Below, in pieces: positions 36,060-46,400 of a DNA stretch of 64,000 nucleotides (within the stretch, counting starts at the first letter, position 1; each line of letters starts with the position of its first letter). The notes under the pieces are model-generated. The model was given only the letters and a program-made list of their open reading frames with translations. It made no database searches and was not told the origin of the DNA. Source of the stretch: Rothia aerolata (GTDB lineage Bacteria; Actinomycetota; Actinomycetes; Actinomycetales; Micrococcaceae); NCBI RefSeq assembly GCF_014635585.1, contig NZ_BMDC01000001.1, positions 1-64,000 of the forward strand. The letters run 5' to 3'. A program made the translations under genes and the position numbers.

Positions 36060-39000
36060 ATGGCTTACCCCTTTGCATCAGAGAAGTACCAGAAGCTGGC
36101 TGAAGAAGCTAAGGCGCTGGTGAAAGAGTGGCTTGAGGAAGCCCAGTCTGTTCCCGCCGACACCTCCGCTGAAATGCTGGCGGGCGTGCTGAAAGACCCC
36201 AACGGTCTTGACTTCACCGTCGGCTTTGTGGACGACGTGATTCGCCCTGAGGACGACGCCATTGCGGGCAAGAACCTCGCGAAGATTGCCCACCTGGTAC
36301 CCGGCTTCCTGCCCTGGTACATGAAGTCAGCCGTGAACGCTGGTGGTTTCCTGGGTAGGTACGCCTCCTGGCCCACCGTGCCTGTAGCCCGCAAGGTGTT
36401 GCGCGAGATGGTCGGTCACCTGGTGGTTGATGCCCGCGACGAAAAGCTGGGCCCCGCTATTGAACACCTGACCTCCTCGGGCAATAAGCTCAACGTTAAC
36501 CTGCTGGGCGAGGCCGTTCTCGGCGATAAGGAAGCAGAGCGCCGTCTCTCCGAGGTCTCTCGTCTGCTCAAGCGCGACGACATTGACTACGTTTCGGTGA
36601 AGGTGTCGGCTGTTTCGGGCCCCCACTCCGCCTGGGCCTTTGACGAGGTGGTTGATGAGGCCGTTCGCCGCCTCACCCCCCTCTACGAGCAGGCCGCCAA
36701 CTCACCTCTGAAGAAGTTCATTAACCTGGACATGGAGGAGTACCACGATCTTGACATGACCATCGCGGTCTTCACCAAGATTCTGGACCAGCCCCAGCTG
36801 AAGAACCTCGAAGCCGGTATTGTGCTTCAGGCCTACCTGCCCGACACCCTCGACGCCATGCAGCGCCTGCAGGCATGGGCGGCTGAGCGCGTTGCCAACG
36901 GTGGCTCCCGCATTAAGGTTCGCCTGGTCAAGGGCGCTAACCTCTCCATGGAAATTGTTGAGGCTGTGACCCACGGCTGGGAGGTTACCACCTGGGATTC
37001 CAAGCAGCTCACCGACACCAACTACAAGCGCGTGCTGGACTACGCTCTGCGCCCCGAGCACACCAAGAACATCCGCCTGGGTGTTGCGGGCCAGAATCTC
37101 TTTGACGTTGCTTTCTCCCTGCTCCTGGCAGAAGAGCGCGGCGTTGCCAACGACATTGAGTTTGAGATGCTCATCGGCATGGCATCGCAGCAGGCAGAGA
37201 TTATCCGCCGCCGCGTGGGCCACCTGCTGCTCTACGTGCCCGCCGTGCGCCCCGAGGAGTTCGACGTTGCGATTTCCTACCTGGTGCGCCGCCTGGAAGA
37301 AAACGCCTCCTCCGAGAACTTCATGAGCGCCGTCTTCGACCTGCACGATCACGAAGAGCTCTACCAGCGCGAGGAACGCCGCTTCACCCGTGCGCTGAAC
37401 TCCGTGACCGACGAGGTGCCCGAGCCCAAGCGCAAGCAGAACCGTAACGAAGAAACCGCTGAGAACGTTTGGCGCCCCCGTTTCGGCTTCGAGAACGCCC
37501 CCGATACCGACCCCTCGCTGAGTGCCAACCGCGCCTGGGGTCGGGCAATCCTGGAGCGTTCCAAGACCACCGAGCTGGGCATTCAGCTGCTGGAAGAGAA
37601 CCAGCTGGCTTCAACTGACGAGGTTGAGCCCCTGATTGACTCCGTTATCGAGGCTTCTAAAGCCTGGGGTGCTAAGTCCGGCAAGGAGCGCGCTGATGTG
37701 CTCCGCAAGGTCGCCATCAACCTTGGCGTACGCCGTGCCGACCTGCTGGAGGTCATGGCAGCTGAGGCAGGTAAGACCCTGGACCAGGGCGATACCGAAG
37801 TCTCCGAGGCGATTGACTTTGCCAACTACTACGCCGAGCTGGCCGAGGCGGTAGAGCAGGTGGACGGTGCCACCCACAAGCCGGTGAACCTGACCCTGGT
37901 GGTACCCCCGTGGAACTTCCCGACCGCTATTCCCACCGGCGGTGTGCTGGCCGCCCTGGCTGCGGGCTCCGGCGTCATCTTCAAGCCTGCAACCAACACC
38001 GCCCGCACCGGCGCCGTCATTGCGGATATTCTCTGGGAGGCGGGTGTGCCCCGCGAGGTCGTGCGCCTGATTAAGGTCAGCGACCGCGAGGCTGGCAAGC
38101 AGCTGATTTCCTCGCCCAAGGTAGACCGCCTGATTCTCACCGGTGGCTACGAGACCGCTGAGACCTTCCGCTCCTGGCGCAAGGACCTTCCGCTCTTCGG
38201 CGAGACCTCGGGCAAGAACGCGATTATCGTGACCCCCAATGCCGACCTCGATCTGGCGGTCAAGGACGTCGTCTACTCGGCTTTCGGCCACGCGGGCCAG
38301 AAGTGCTCCGCCGCCTCCACCGTGATTCTGGTGGGCACCGTGGCAACCTCCAAGCGCTTCCGCAACCAGCTGCTCGATGCGGTGTCCTCCCTGCACGTCT
38401 CCTACCCCCAGGATGTCGAGACCCAGATGGGCCCCATCATCGCACCCGCCGAGGGCAAGCTGCTGCGCGGCTTGACCACCCTGGGCGAGGGAGAGGAATG
38501 GGCTATCAAGCCCAAGCAGCTGGATGACTCCGGCAAGCTCTGGTCTCCCGGTGTTCGCTATGGCGTGAAGCCCGGCTCCGAGTACCACCTGACCGAGTAC
38601 TTCGGCCCCATTCTCGGCGTGATGACCGCCGATACCCTGGAAGAGGCTATCGAGCTACAGAACGCAACCGACTACGGTCTTACCGCAGGCCTGCACTCCC
38701 TGGACTCTGACGAGTTGGCCCTGTGGCTCTCCAAGGTTCAGGCAGGTAACCTCTACGTCAACCGCGGTATTACCGGTGCGATTGTGCGTCGCCAGCCCTT
38801 CGGTGGCTGGAAGAAGTCCACCGTTGGTTCCGGCACCAAGGCGGGCGGCCCCAACTACCTGGTGGCCCTCTCCGATTGGGAGACCAAGCCCTCGCAGGCA
38901 ACCGCGGCCCCCACCGTTCCCGCCGTGCGCGAGGTACTGGCTGCAACCCGCGAGCCCTCTGCTGTAGACCAGGAGCAGCTGGAGTTCCTGCTGCGCTCGG

Positions 39001-39542
39001 CAAGCTCTGACTCCCAGGCATGGAACACCGAATTCGGCATCGGCCACGACCCCTCCCAGCTGGGCGTGGAGCGCAACATCCTGCGCTACGCCACCCAGAC
39101 CGTTCAGGTGCGCGGCGACTCCGACGCTGACTTCTTTGAGGTGCTACGCGTGGTACTGGCAGGTCTTGCCGCCAAGGCCCCGGTCTACCTCTCCGTTGCC
39201 CGCGAACTTCCCGTTGCGGTGGCCGGAACCCTGGAAAACCACGGCGTAACCATCACCGTGGAATCCGACGAAGAATACCGCAGCTTCCTGGCGGCAAATG
39301 CTAAGAAGGACGTGCGTGAGTTCGAGGGAGGCCCGCTGGAAGGCACCCGAATTCGCTACATCGGTGGCGATGCAGCGGGTATCTTCGAGGCGCTGGACGG
39401 GCGGCCTGACCTGGGTGTTTACACCGCTCCGGTCACCGAAGCAGGCCGCATTGAGATGCTGCCCTTTGTCAAGGAGCAGGCAGTCTCCATCACCGCCCAC
39501 CGCTTTGGTAACCCCAACAAGTTCTCAGAGCACGTCATCTAA
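36060..39542 (+). CDS. putA: Bifunctional proline dehydrogenase / L-glutamate-gamma-semialdehyde dehydrogenase
   Basis: A 1160-residue enzyme that converts proline to glutamate. The FAD-dependent proline dehydrogenase domain covers about 50-430 (SVKVSAVSGPHS, then NLDMEEYHDLD, and KGANLSMEIVEAV). The NAD-dependent aldehyde dehydrogenase domain runs about 520-960 (VVPPWNFPTAIPTGG, LFGETSGKNA and catalytic Cys in GHAGQKCSAAS). The last 150 residues form the C-terminal region found in long PutA proteins. There is no ribbon-helix-helix DNA-binding domain at the N-terminus, so it does not regulate itself as E. coli PutA does. ATG with AGGAG 9 bases upstream. Confidence 0.95.
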   Translation: MAYPFASEKYQKLAEEAKALVKEWLEEAQSVPADTSAEMLAGVLKDPNGLDFTVGFVDDVIRPEDDAIAGKNLAKIAHLVPGFLPWYMKSAVNAGGFLGRYASWPTVPVARKVLREMVGHLVVDARDEKLGPAIEHLTSSGNKLNVNLLGEAVLGDKEAERRLSEVSRLLKRDDIDYVSVKVSAVSGPHSAWAFDEVVDEAVRRLTPLYEQAANSPLKKFINLDMEEYHDLDMTIAVFTKILDQPQLKNLEAGIVLQAYLPDTLDAMQRLQAWAAERVANGGSRIKVRLVKGANLSMEIVEAVTHGWEVTTWDSKQLTDTNYKRVLDYALRPEHTKNIRLGVAGQNLFDVAFSLLLAEERGVANDIEFEMLIGMASQQAEIIRRRVGHLLLYVPAVRPEEFDVAISYLVRRLEENASSENFMSAVFDLHDHEELYQREERRFTRALNSVTDEVPEPKRKQNRNEETAENVWRPRFGFENAPDTDPSLSANRAWGRAILERSKTTELGIQLLEENQLASTDEVEPLIDSVIEASKAWGAKSGKERADVLRKVAINLGVRRADLLEVMAAEAGKTLDQGDTEVSEAIDFANYYAELAEAVEQVDGATHKPVNLTLVVPPWNFPTAIPTGGVLAALAAGSGVIFKPATNTARTGAVIADILWEAGVPREVVRLIKVSDREAGKQLISSPKVDRLILTGGYETAETFRSWRKDLPLFGETSGKNAIIVTPNADLDLAVKDVVYSAFGHAGQKCSAASTVILVGTVATSKRFRNQLLDAVSSLHVSYPQDVETQMGPIIAPAEGKLLRGLTTLGEGEEWAIKPKQLDDSGKLWSPGVRYGVKPGSEYHLTEYFGPILGVMTADTLEEAIELQNATDYGLTAGLHSLDSDELALWLSKVQAGNLYVNRGITGAIVRRQPFGGWKKSTVGSGTKAGGPNYLVALSDWETKPSQATAAPTVPAVREVLAATREPSAVDQEQLEFLLRSASSDSQAWNTEFGIGHDPSQLGVERNILRYATQTVQVRGDSDADFFEVLRVVLAGLAAKAPVYLSVARELPVAVAGTLENHGVTITVESDEEYRSFLAANAKKDVREFEGGPLEGTRIRYIGGDAAGIFEALDGRPDLGVYTAPVTEAGRIEMLPFVKEQAVSITAHRFGNPNKFSEHVI

Positions 39543-39655
39543 GCTGCCCGCCCTAGAAAAATCCTCTGTGTGACCCGAGTCAAAAAGTAGATTGCAGCCT
39601 AAGTTGTGGGATACTTTTTCTTGGATTTAAACCGCACAGGATGAAAGGAATCGCC

Positions 39656-40042
39656 ATGAGCGAAGTACCCTCAAATCTCTCCTACACCTCTGAGCACGAG
39701 TGGGTCACCAGCGTCTCCGCTGAGGGCACTGTTCGTATCGGTATCACCGACCACGCACAGGATGCCCTGGGCGATGTAGTCTACGTTGACCTTCCCGCTG
39801 TGGGCGATAGCCTGACTGTCTCAGAGACCTTCGGTGAGATTGAGTCCACCAAGTCCGTTTCAGACCTGTTTGCACCGGTCAACGGCGAGGTTGTGGCTGT
39901 CAATGAGGAGCTCGAAGCTGACCCCGCTCTGGTCAACAGCGATCCCTACGCTAAGGGCTGGTTGATTGAGGTTAAGCCCGAAAACGAGGCTGACCTGGCT
40001 AACCTGCTGGATGCTGAGGCTTATAAGGCAGAGATCGCCTAA
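39656..40042 (+). CDS. gcvH: Glycine cleavage system H protein
   Basis: A lipoyl carrier of 128 residues for the glycine cleavage system. The lipoylated Lys is in EIESTKSVSDLFAPVNGEV. ATG 39656 follows AAAGGA; the in-frame ATG at 39641 sits before that site and is not used. gcvP and gcvT are not in the window. In many actinobacteria gcvH stands beside garA and ftsR, as here. A terminator separates it from garA. Confidence 0.94.
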   Translation: MSEVPSNLSYTSEHEWVTSVSAEGTVRIGITDHAQDALGDVVYVDLPAVGDSLTVSETFGEIESTKSVSDLFAPVNGEVVAVNEELEADPALVNSDPYAKGWLIEVKPENEADLANLLDAEAYKAEIA

Positions 40043-40055
40043 GAGCCTTTCCGCT

Positions 40056-40096
40056 AATCATCGGTGGCTTTCTCATGAGAGCCACCGATGATTTTT
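40056..40096 (+). terminator. Rho-independent terminator after gcvH
   Basis: A 14-bp perfect stem (AATCATCGGTGGCT with AGCCACCGATGATT), loop of about 10, then a T run. Confidence 0.88.
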
Positions 40097-40293
40097 GCGT
40101 TAAATTTAGGTTTCACGGTGTGCACCTGCGCGAGGATAAAGCTAAGATTAGACACGAGGTTCAATGTTTATTGTTCCGTGACCAAGTTGTGGTGGCAAGC
40201 ATGAACCCTACACGCACCGTGTAGCCCTGTTTTTATGTGCTCTGGGTTCGGCTGAGATGCTACCTGAGGGTACCCGATTGAGGAAGTTTATCT

Positions 40294-40746
40294 ATGACCA
40301 ACCACGAAGCGCACCCCAAAACTTCTGCGCTGAGCACCGCAGCCATTAACCTTCAGTCGCAGAAGCAGGGTAGCTTTTCACCTAATGAAGAAGAGCTCAA
40401 CACAATTGCCACCCTGCCCGAGGGCTCGGCTCTGCTGATCGGCACCAACGCTGAGTTGCGCGGTGCCCGCTTTCTGCTCAACGTTGAGACTCTTGAGGAC
40501 GGCGCGGTGAAGAGGATTGTTGCCGGTCGTAGCCCCAACTCCGATATTTTCCTCAATGACGTGACCGTCTCGCGCCAGCACGCCGTCTTTGTGCCCAACG
40601 CGGGTACCTTTGTGCTCACCGATAACAACTCTCTGAACGGCACCTACGTTAATGGTGACCGCGTGGACGAGGCCTTTTTGAAGAACGGCGCGGAAATCCG
40701 TATCGGTAAGTTCCACTTTGCTTTCTTCCTGGGAACCGGCAAGTAA
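40294..40746 (+). CDS. garA: FHA-domain regulator GarA/OdhI, with altered phospho-motif
   Basis: A protein of 150 residues that in relatives inhibits 2-oxoglutarate dehydrogenase and tunes glutamate metabolism. The FHA domain covers about 55-148, with phosphopeptide-binding residues Arg79 (AGRSPNSD), Ser93 and His96 (VSRQHAVF) and Asn115-Gly116 (SLNGTYVN). The N-terminal phosphorylation motif, ETTS or DTTS in relatives, aligns with STAA (Ser14-Ala17) just before INL. So the first Thr (Thr15) is kept and the second is Ala. The gene stop shares a base with the ftsR ATG. Confidence 0.85.
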   Translation: MTNHEAHPKTSALSTAAINLQSQKQGSFSPNEEELNTIATLPEGSALLIGTNAELRGARFLLNVETLEDGAVKRIVAGRSPNSDIFLNDVTVSRQHAVFVPNAGTFVLTDNNSLNGTYVNGDRVDEAFLKNGAEIRIGKFHFAFFLGTGK

Positions 40747-41477
40747 TGGCAGATTCCTCCGAAGCAACCGACCAGTCCCAGAAGGTCGCTAAAGACAAAA
40801 CCATCGGCCAGGTGCTATCAGCCCTAGCTTCCGAGTTTCCCGGTATCAGCGCCTCGAAGATTCGTTTTCTTGAGGACAAGGGCCTGGTGCACCCCCACCG
40901 CACTAACACCGGCTATCGCAAGTATTCTGCCGATGACGTCAAGCAGCTGCGCTTTATCCTGCAGAAACAGCGCGATGAATACCTGCCCCTGAGAGTCATC
41001 AAAGAAAAGGTTGACGCCGGTCTGTGGCAGGATCCTCCCGAGACTGTTGAAGAGAAGGTTGAGCAGGTTGATACTTCTGCTCCGGCGGCTCCTGTTATGT
41101 CTGCCTCGGTTGAGCCGGGCAAAACCTTTACCCTGCGGGAACTTTCGGCTGAGACCGAGACTGATATGCCCCTGCTACGGGAGCTCATCACCTTTGGCCT
41201 GCTGGCAGAAGAGGGGCCCTACGATGCCTACGACGTGGTGGTAACCAAGGTCTGTGCCGAGCTAACCGCCCACGGCCTGCAGCCGCGCCACCTGCGCCAG
41301 TTCCGTGCCGCCGCCGAGCGAGAGGTGGGCCTGGTGGAGATGGCCGTAGCTCCGTTGGCTTCGCGCCGCGATGAACAGTCCCAGGCCAAGGCCGCCGAGC
41401 GGGCCGGGGAAATCGCCCAGCTCTGTCTGCGCCTGCACATGGCCCTGGTGGCCTCGTCTATGCCCAGTTACGAGTAA
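40746..41477 (+). CDS. ftsR: MerR-family regulator FtsR
   Basis: A protein of 243 residues with an N-terminal MerR-type winged helix (about 14-85: TIGQVLSALASEFPGISASKIRFLEDKGLV, in which LEDKGLVHPHRTNTGYRKY is diagnostic) and a second helical half (about 120-240) that resembles effector or dimer regions. Orthologues in Corynebacterium (FtsR) activate ftsZ. ATG overlaps the garA stop, so the two are co-translated. Confidence 0.85.
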   Translation: MADSSEATDQSQKVAKDKTIGQVLSALASEFPGISASKIRFLEDKGLVHPHRTNTGYRKYSADDVKQLRFILQKQRDEYLPLRVIKEKVDAGLWQDPPETVEEKVEQVDTSAPAAPVMSASVEPGKTFTLRELSAETETDMPLLRELITFGLLAEEGPYDAYDVVVTKVCAELTAHGLQPRHLRQFRAAAEREVGLVEMAVAPLASRRDEQSQAKAAERAGEIAQLCLRLHMALVASSMPSYE

Positions 41478-41485
41478 CCCGGCGG

Positions 41486-41568
41486 GCAACTTTTAAGTTG
41501 CGCGGTTGCGTGTTAAATTAGAAGTGGTTTGTGGGAGGGTGCCGCGGCACCCTTTCATGATTTAACAC
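41486..41568. other. Nested inverted repeats between ftsR and the second merR
   Basis: Three inverted repeats lie in this 83-base segment: GCAACTT-N2-AAGTTGC (41486-41501), GTGTTAAAT/ATTTAACAC (41510-41518 and 41560-41568), and inside the latter a perfect 16-bp palindrome GGGTGCCGCGGCACCC (41537-41552) followed by only three T. One or more could be a terminator; others could be MerR-type operators. In many relatives a DUF151 nuclease gene occupies this position; none is present here. Confidence 0.55.
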
Positions 41569-41672
41569 ACCAAAAATGCCCGCCTTCTGCCCGGCAAATT
41601 AACCGTGATTTGTTCGTGACCGGCGGTAACATAGCTAAGGTCAGTTTCAACGAGAAAGAAAGAGGAGTGCCC

Positions 41673-42353
41673 ATGGTAGCTAATGGATCTGAGGGTTCTA
41701 GACCTTCTGCCCAGGTGCCTAACCTGTCTCTGGCTACCGATGCTTCTCAGGCGATTCCCATGGACCAGCCCCTGCTGGGATTCGACGCCGTCATGCCCCA
41801 GCAGCCGCCCCACGGCGAGCAGGGTGTTCTCTTTACCGACCCCGTTTCTTTGGTCGATGAAAATCTTGGCTACCGCGGCCCCACCGCCTGCAAGGCTGCC
41901 GGTATTACCTACCGCCAGCTCGACTACTGGGCTCGCACCAAGCTGGTAACGCCCACCGTGCGGTCGGCTTCGGGCTCCGGTTCCCAGCGGCTGTATTCTT
42001 TCCGCGATGTGCTGGTGCTGAAGATTGTTAAGCGCCTGCTCGATACCGGCGTTTCCCTCCAGCAGATTCGAACCTCTGTTGAGCACCTGCGCACCCGCGG
42101 GGTAGAGGATCTTTCGGGTATCACCCTGATGTCTGACGGCGCCTCGGTCTACGAGTGCACTTCACCCACCGAGGTCATCGACCTGGTACAGGCAGGTCAG
42201 GGCGTTTTCGGTATTGCTATTGGCCGTGTGTGGCGCGAGCTTGAGGTCAACCTCTCGCAGCTGCCCGGCGAGGTTACCCAGGAGTCTCAGGACGTCGCCG
42301 GCGAAGTTCACGATGAGCTTTCGGCTTTGCGGGCGCGCAAGGCCGCCCGCTAA
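41673..42353 (+). CDS. MerR-family regulator (Rv1830-like)
   Basis: A protein of about 226 residues. The MerR-type winged helix is in the middle (about 65-140: RGPTACKAAGITYRQLDYWARTKLV, then SGSQRLYSFRDVLVLKIVKRLLDTG). The N-terminal 55 residues are low in complexity and Pro/Gln-rich. The C-terminal part is helical. The frame is open upstream to 41529, but ATG 41673 has AGAGGAG 6 bases before it and is preferred. In other actinobacteria this gene follows ftsR and a DUF151 nuclease; here it follows ftsR alone. Confidence 0.82.
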   Translation: MVANGSEGSRPSAQVPNLSLATDASQAIPMDQPLLGFDAVMPQQPPHGEQGVLFTDPVSLVDENLGYRGPTACKAAGITYRQLDYWARTKLVTPTVRSASGSGSQRLYSFRDVLVLKIVKRLLDTGVSLQQIRTSVEHLRTRGVEDLSGITLMSDGASVYECTSPTEVIDLVQAGQGVFGIAIGRVWRELEVNLSQLPGEVTQESQDVAGEVHDELSALRARKAAR

Positions 42354-42374
42354 ATAAATACTTTTCGCCACTGA

Positions 42375-43184
42375 CTAGTCGATGAGGCCCCGATAGAGGG
42401 CTGAGAGATCAGCGGCAAAGTCCTGGGCGCTGGTTTCTGGCCAGAAGTGCACGGGGTAGGCGGCTCCCTGGATTCTCTGAAAGCTGTCAAAGTCTTCAAG
42501 TACCGGCTCAGCCACCAGCTCACCGAACATAGACTTCATCTCGTCAATGCGGAAAGAGTGCTCGGGGGTGGAGCGAACCTTGTTAATAACCACCGAGGCG
42601 GCCCCCACCGAATAGTCGGTGTTTTCTTCAAAGCGGGCAATGGCACGCAGGGTACGTTCGGTGCCGGCCACCGAAAAGAGCGAGGGCTCGGCAACGGAAA
42701 TCACGCGGTCAGATGCCGCCCAGGCCATCGATGTGAGCCTGCCCAGGGTGGGCGGGCAGTCAATCAGAACCAGGTCGTAGTCATCGACGGTACCGGCCAG
42801 CAGGGCCACCAAACGGTCTAGTTCTTCGCCTGCTTCCATGTGTTCCAGAGCTGTTGAGGCTGCTGAGCCCCGCACCGCCTCAACGCTACCAAGGCCAGCG
42901 GCGTCGTCCTCAACATTGGCCGGGGCCTGCTCAGCCGCAATGGAGTTCCAGGCCGAGGTGCACACACCCTCAGCCAGCGAGTACTGTTCGGGGTGGGTCA
43001 GCATGCTGCCGATATCCACCGAAGTTACCGGCAGGCCCAGACCGGTGGAAGAATCGGCGTGGGGGTCCATATCAATCACCAGCACCCGCTGACCTGCATA
43101 GAGGGCAGCGGAAGCAAGACCCAGCGTGAGCGAAGTCTTACCCACGCCACCCTTTAGGCTGCTGATCGAAACAATATGCGGCAT
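42375..43184 (-). CDS. Orphan ParA-family ATPase
   Basis: A protein of about 269 residues starting MPHIVSISSLKGGVGKTS, with the deviant Walker A Lys pair (KGGVGKTS) of ParA/MinD ATPases. Walker A' is VLVIDMDPHAD and Walker B YDLVLIDCPPTLG. No parB and no parS-like array is seen nearby, so it is not a partition locus of the usual kind. The N-terminal extension of the frame (to 43262) has no family match and I use ATG 43184. Possible roles include positioning of a protein complex or septum placement. The gene converges on merR and is divergent from pyc. Confidence 0.8.
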   Translation of the reverse strand: MPHIVSISSLKGGVGKTSLTLGLASAALYAGQRVLVIDMDPHADSSTGLGLPVTSVDIGSMLTHPEQYSLAEGVCTSAWNSIAAEQAPANVEDDAAGLGSVEAVRGSAASTALEHMEAGEELDRLVALLAGTVDDYDLVLIDCPPTLGRLTSMAWAASDRVISVAEPSLFSVAGTERTLRAIARFEENTDYSVGAASVVINKVRSTPEHSFRIDEMKSMFGELVAEPVLEDFDSFQRIQGAAYPVHFWPETSAQDFAADLSALYRGLID

Positions 43185-43415
43185 AACCCCACCCCTAGTG
43201 AACAAAAACTCTGGCAGAAATCCTGCCCAGTCAATGCTACCGAAAGCCGCTAGTGAACGCACTTCTGCGCCAAACTGGCTACAAAATGCCGTCTATAAAA
43301 CAGCTAAGTGTGACCGGATGTTCCGCAGAATGCAACCTGAACGCAAACAACGTGAAATATTTGCTCTAAAGTCAGTGAATACAGTGACCTGCTACTCACC
43401 TAGATATATTGGTGC

Positions 43416-43432
43416 TATCACACACCGTGATA
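43416..43432. promoter_or_regulatory. TATCAC-N5-GTGATA inverted repeat upstream of pyc
   Basis: A 6-bp inverted repeat with 5-base spacer lies 46 bases before the pyc start in an AT-rich region. It could be an operator for pyc control. The rest of the 43185-43477 gap holds no gene. Confidence 0.4.
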
Positions 43433-43477
43433 TTTAGTCTCAGCCGAACTTTACGGCCTTAGACGAAATGGAAAAAT

Positions 43478-46400
43478 ATGTTTGAAAAAGTTCTAGTAGC
43501 TAACCGCGGCGAAATCGCCCTGCGTGCCTACCGAGCGGCCTACGAGCTCGGTGCCAAAACGGTTGGTGTTTTCCCCTACGAGGATCGCCATTCCATCCAC
43601 CGTCAGCAGGCGGATGAGGCTTACCCCATTGGTGAAGAGGGACATCCCGTACGCGCCTACCTCGATATTGACGAGATTATTCGCGTTGCCAAAGAAGCCG
43701 GCGCTGATGCTATCTACCCTGGTTATGGCTTTCTCTCAGAGAACCCTGACCTGGCACGCGCGGCTGCTGCTGAGGGAATTACCTTCATCGGCCCTCCGCC
43801 GGAAGTTCTAGAACTTGCAGGTGACAAGGTCAAGGCGCTCAAGGCTGCCCGTAAGGCGGGTATTCCCGTGCTCGCCTCCTCCGAACCCTCGAAAGACACC
43901 GACTACCTGATTGCCGAAGCTGAAAAGATTGGCTTCCCCATCTTCGTTAAGGCTGTGGCCGGTGGCGGTGGCCGCGGTATGCGCCGCGTGGAGAGCAAGG
44001 AAGCTCTGCCCGATGCGCTGGCAGCCGCTATGCGCGAGGCCGACACCGCTTTTGGCGACCCCACCGTCTTCCTGGAACAGGCCGTGTTGCGCCCGCGCCA
44101 CATTGAGGTGCAGATTCTGGCAGACGGTCAGGGCAACATCATCCACCTCTTTGAGCGTGACTGCTCGCTACAGCGCCGTCACCAGAAGGTGGTGGAGATT
44201 GCTCCGGCACCCCACCTAGACGAAGAAATCCGCCAGGCGCTCTTCCGCGATGCGGTGAAGTTTGCCAAAGAGCTGGGCTACCAGAATGCCGGTACCGTGG
44301 AGTTCCTGGTGGATACCGCCGGTGAACGAGCTGGCCAGCACGTCTTTATCGAGATGAATCCCCGCGTGCAGGTGGAACACACCGTCACCGAAGAAGTCAC
44401 CGACGTTGACATTGTGCAGTCGCAGATGCGCATTGCAGCGGGGGAGTCGCTGGAGGATCTGGGCCTATCCCAGGATGAGATTCACCTGCGCGGCTTCGCC
44501 ATGCAGTGCCGCATTACCACCGAGGACCCCGCCAATGGCTTCCGCCCCGACGTCGGTAAGGTTTCCTACTACCGTTCAGCCGGTGGCTCGGGTATTCGCT
44601 TGGACGGCGGTACGGTCTACACTGGCGCGCAGATTTCGCCCCACTTTGACTCCATGCTGGTGAAGCTGACCTGTCGCGGCCGTACCTTTGACGCCGCCGT
44701 CCAACGTGCCCAGCGTGCGTTGGCCGAATTCCGTATCCGCGGTGTTGCCACCAACATCCCCTTCCTCCAAGCTGTGCTGGAAGACCCGACCTTCCGCGCC
44801 GGCGACGTCTCAACTCCCTTTATCGACGAGCACCCCGAGCTGACCCGCAAGAAGCCGCTGGGTGATCGCGGTACCAAGGCGCTACAGTACCTGGCAGAAG
44901 TGACGGTTAACCAGCCCCACGGCCCGCGCATCGAAGGCCCTGACCCCCGCAAGAAGCTACCGCGTTTCCCCGGTGACAAGGTCGATGAACCCTTCCGCAC
45001 CCCCTTCGACGCTTCGGACCACGAGCCCCCGGCGGGCTGGCGCCAGAAGCTGCTGGAACTGGGCCCCGAGGGTTTTGCCAAGTATCTGCGCGACTACAAG
45101 CCGGTGGCGGTTACAGATACCACCTTCCGCGACGCCCACCAGTCTCTGCTGGCCACCCGCGTTCGCACCCGTGACCTGTTGGCAGCTGCACCGGCGGTAG
45201 CCCACACCACCCCCAATATCTTCTCGATTGAGGCTTGGGGCGGTGCTACCTACGATGTTGCCCTGCGCTTCTTGAGCGAGGATCCCTGGCAGCGCCTGGC
45301 CCACCTGCGGGCCGCCATGCCCAACGTGCCGATTCAGATGCTGCTGCGTGGCCGCAACACCGTGGGCTACACCCCCTATCCCACTGAGGTCACCGATGCC
45401 TTTGTGCAGGAGGCGGCTGAGACCGGCGTTGATATTTTCCGTATCTTCGATGCGCTCAACGACGTTTCTCAGATGACGCCGGCCATTGAGGCGGTGCGCA
45501 AGACCGGTACTGCGGTGGCCGAGGTGGCGCTCTGCTACGCCGGTAACCTGCTTGACCCCAACGAGAAGGTCTACACCCTGGACTACTACCTGGGTCTGGC
45601 AGATCAGATTGTTGAGGCAGGCGCCCACATTCTAGCCATTAAGGATATGGCTGGTCTGCTTCGCCCCGAGGCAGCCCGCCGCCTGGTCACCGCCCTGCGC
45701 GAGCGCTACGATCTTCCCGTGCACCTGCATACCCACGACACCGCAGGCGGCCAGGTGGCCACCCTCATGGCGGCGGTTGATGCGGGTGTTGACGCGGTGG
45801 ATGTTGCTACCGCTACCCTGGCGGGCACCACCTCTCAGCCCTCCTTCTCCGCTTTCCTGGCGGGTATGGACGGCCACGAGCGTCGTCCTGAAATTGACCT
45901 GGACGCCGTGCTGGAGCTGGAGCCCTACTGGGAGGCAGTCCGCGCTATCTACAAGCCCTTTGAGAACGGCTTGACCTCACCGACCGGTCGTGTCTACAAC
46001 CACGAAATTCCCGGTGGTCAGCTCTCTAACCTGCGCGCTCAGGCAACCGCCCTGGGTCTGGCAGACCGGTTCGAGGACATTGAGGACATGTACGCGGCAG
46101 CAGACCGGATGCTGGGCCACATCGTGAAGGTGACCCCGTCGTCCAAGGTGGTGGGTGACCTAGCGTTACAGCTGGTGGGCATGGGCGTTGACCCCGCCGA
46201 GTTCGAGCAGAACCCGCAGAACTTCGATATTCCCGATTCTGTGATTGGCTTCCTCAACGGTGAGCTGGGCACTCCGCCGGCGGGCTGGCCCGAACCCTTC
46301 CGCTCCAAGGCGCTGGAGGGCCGCAAGCTGGCCAAGCCCGGCGTCAACGAGCTCACCGAGGATGACCGCGAGGCCCTGAACTCCGATTCGGCAACCCGCC

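Noticed and set aside
40215-40293. TPP-riboswitch-like GGCTGAGA and ACC segments upstream of garA
   Set aside because: Only the GGCTGAGATGCTACC part resembles a thi box. The second conserved part (CTGATCTGGATAATGCCAGCG-type) is absent and garA has no link with thiamine.
43185-43262. N-terminal extension of the ParA protein
   Set aside because: ParA proteins start close to the KGGVGKT motif; the extension is not conserved in character, and ATG 43184 gives the expected start.
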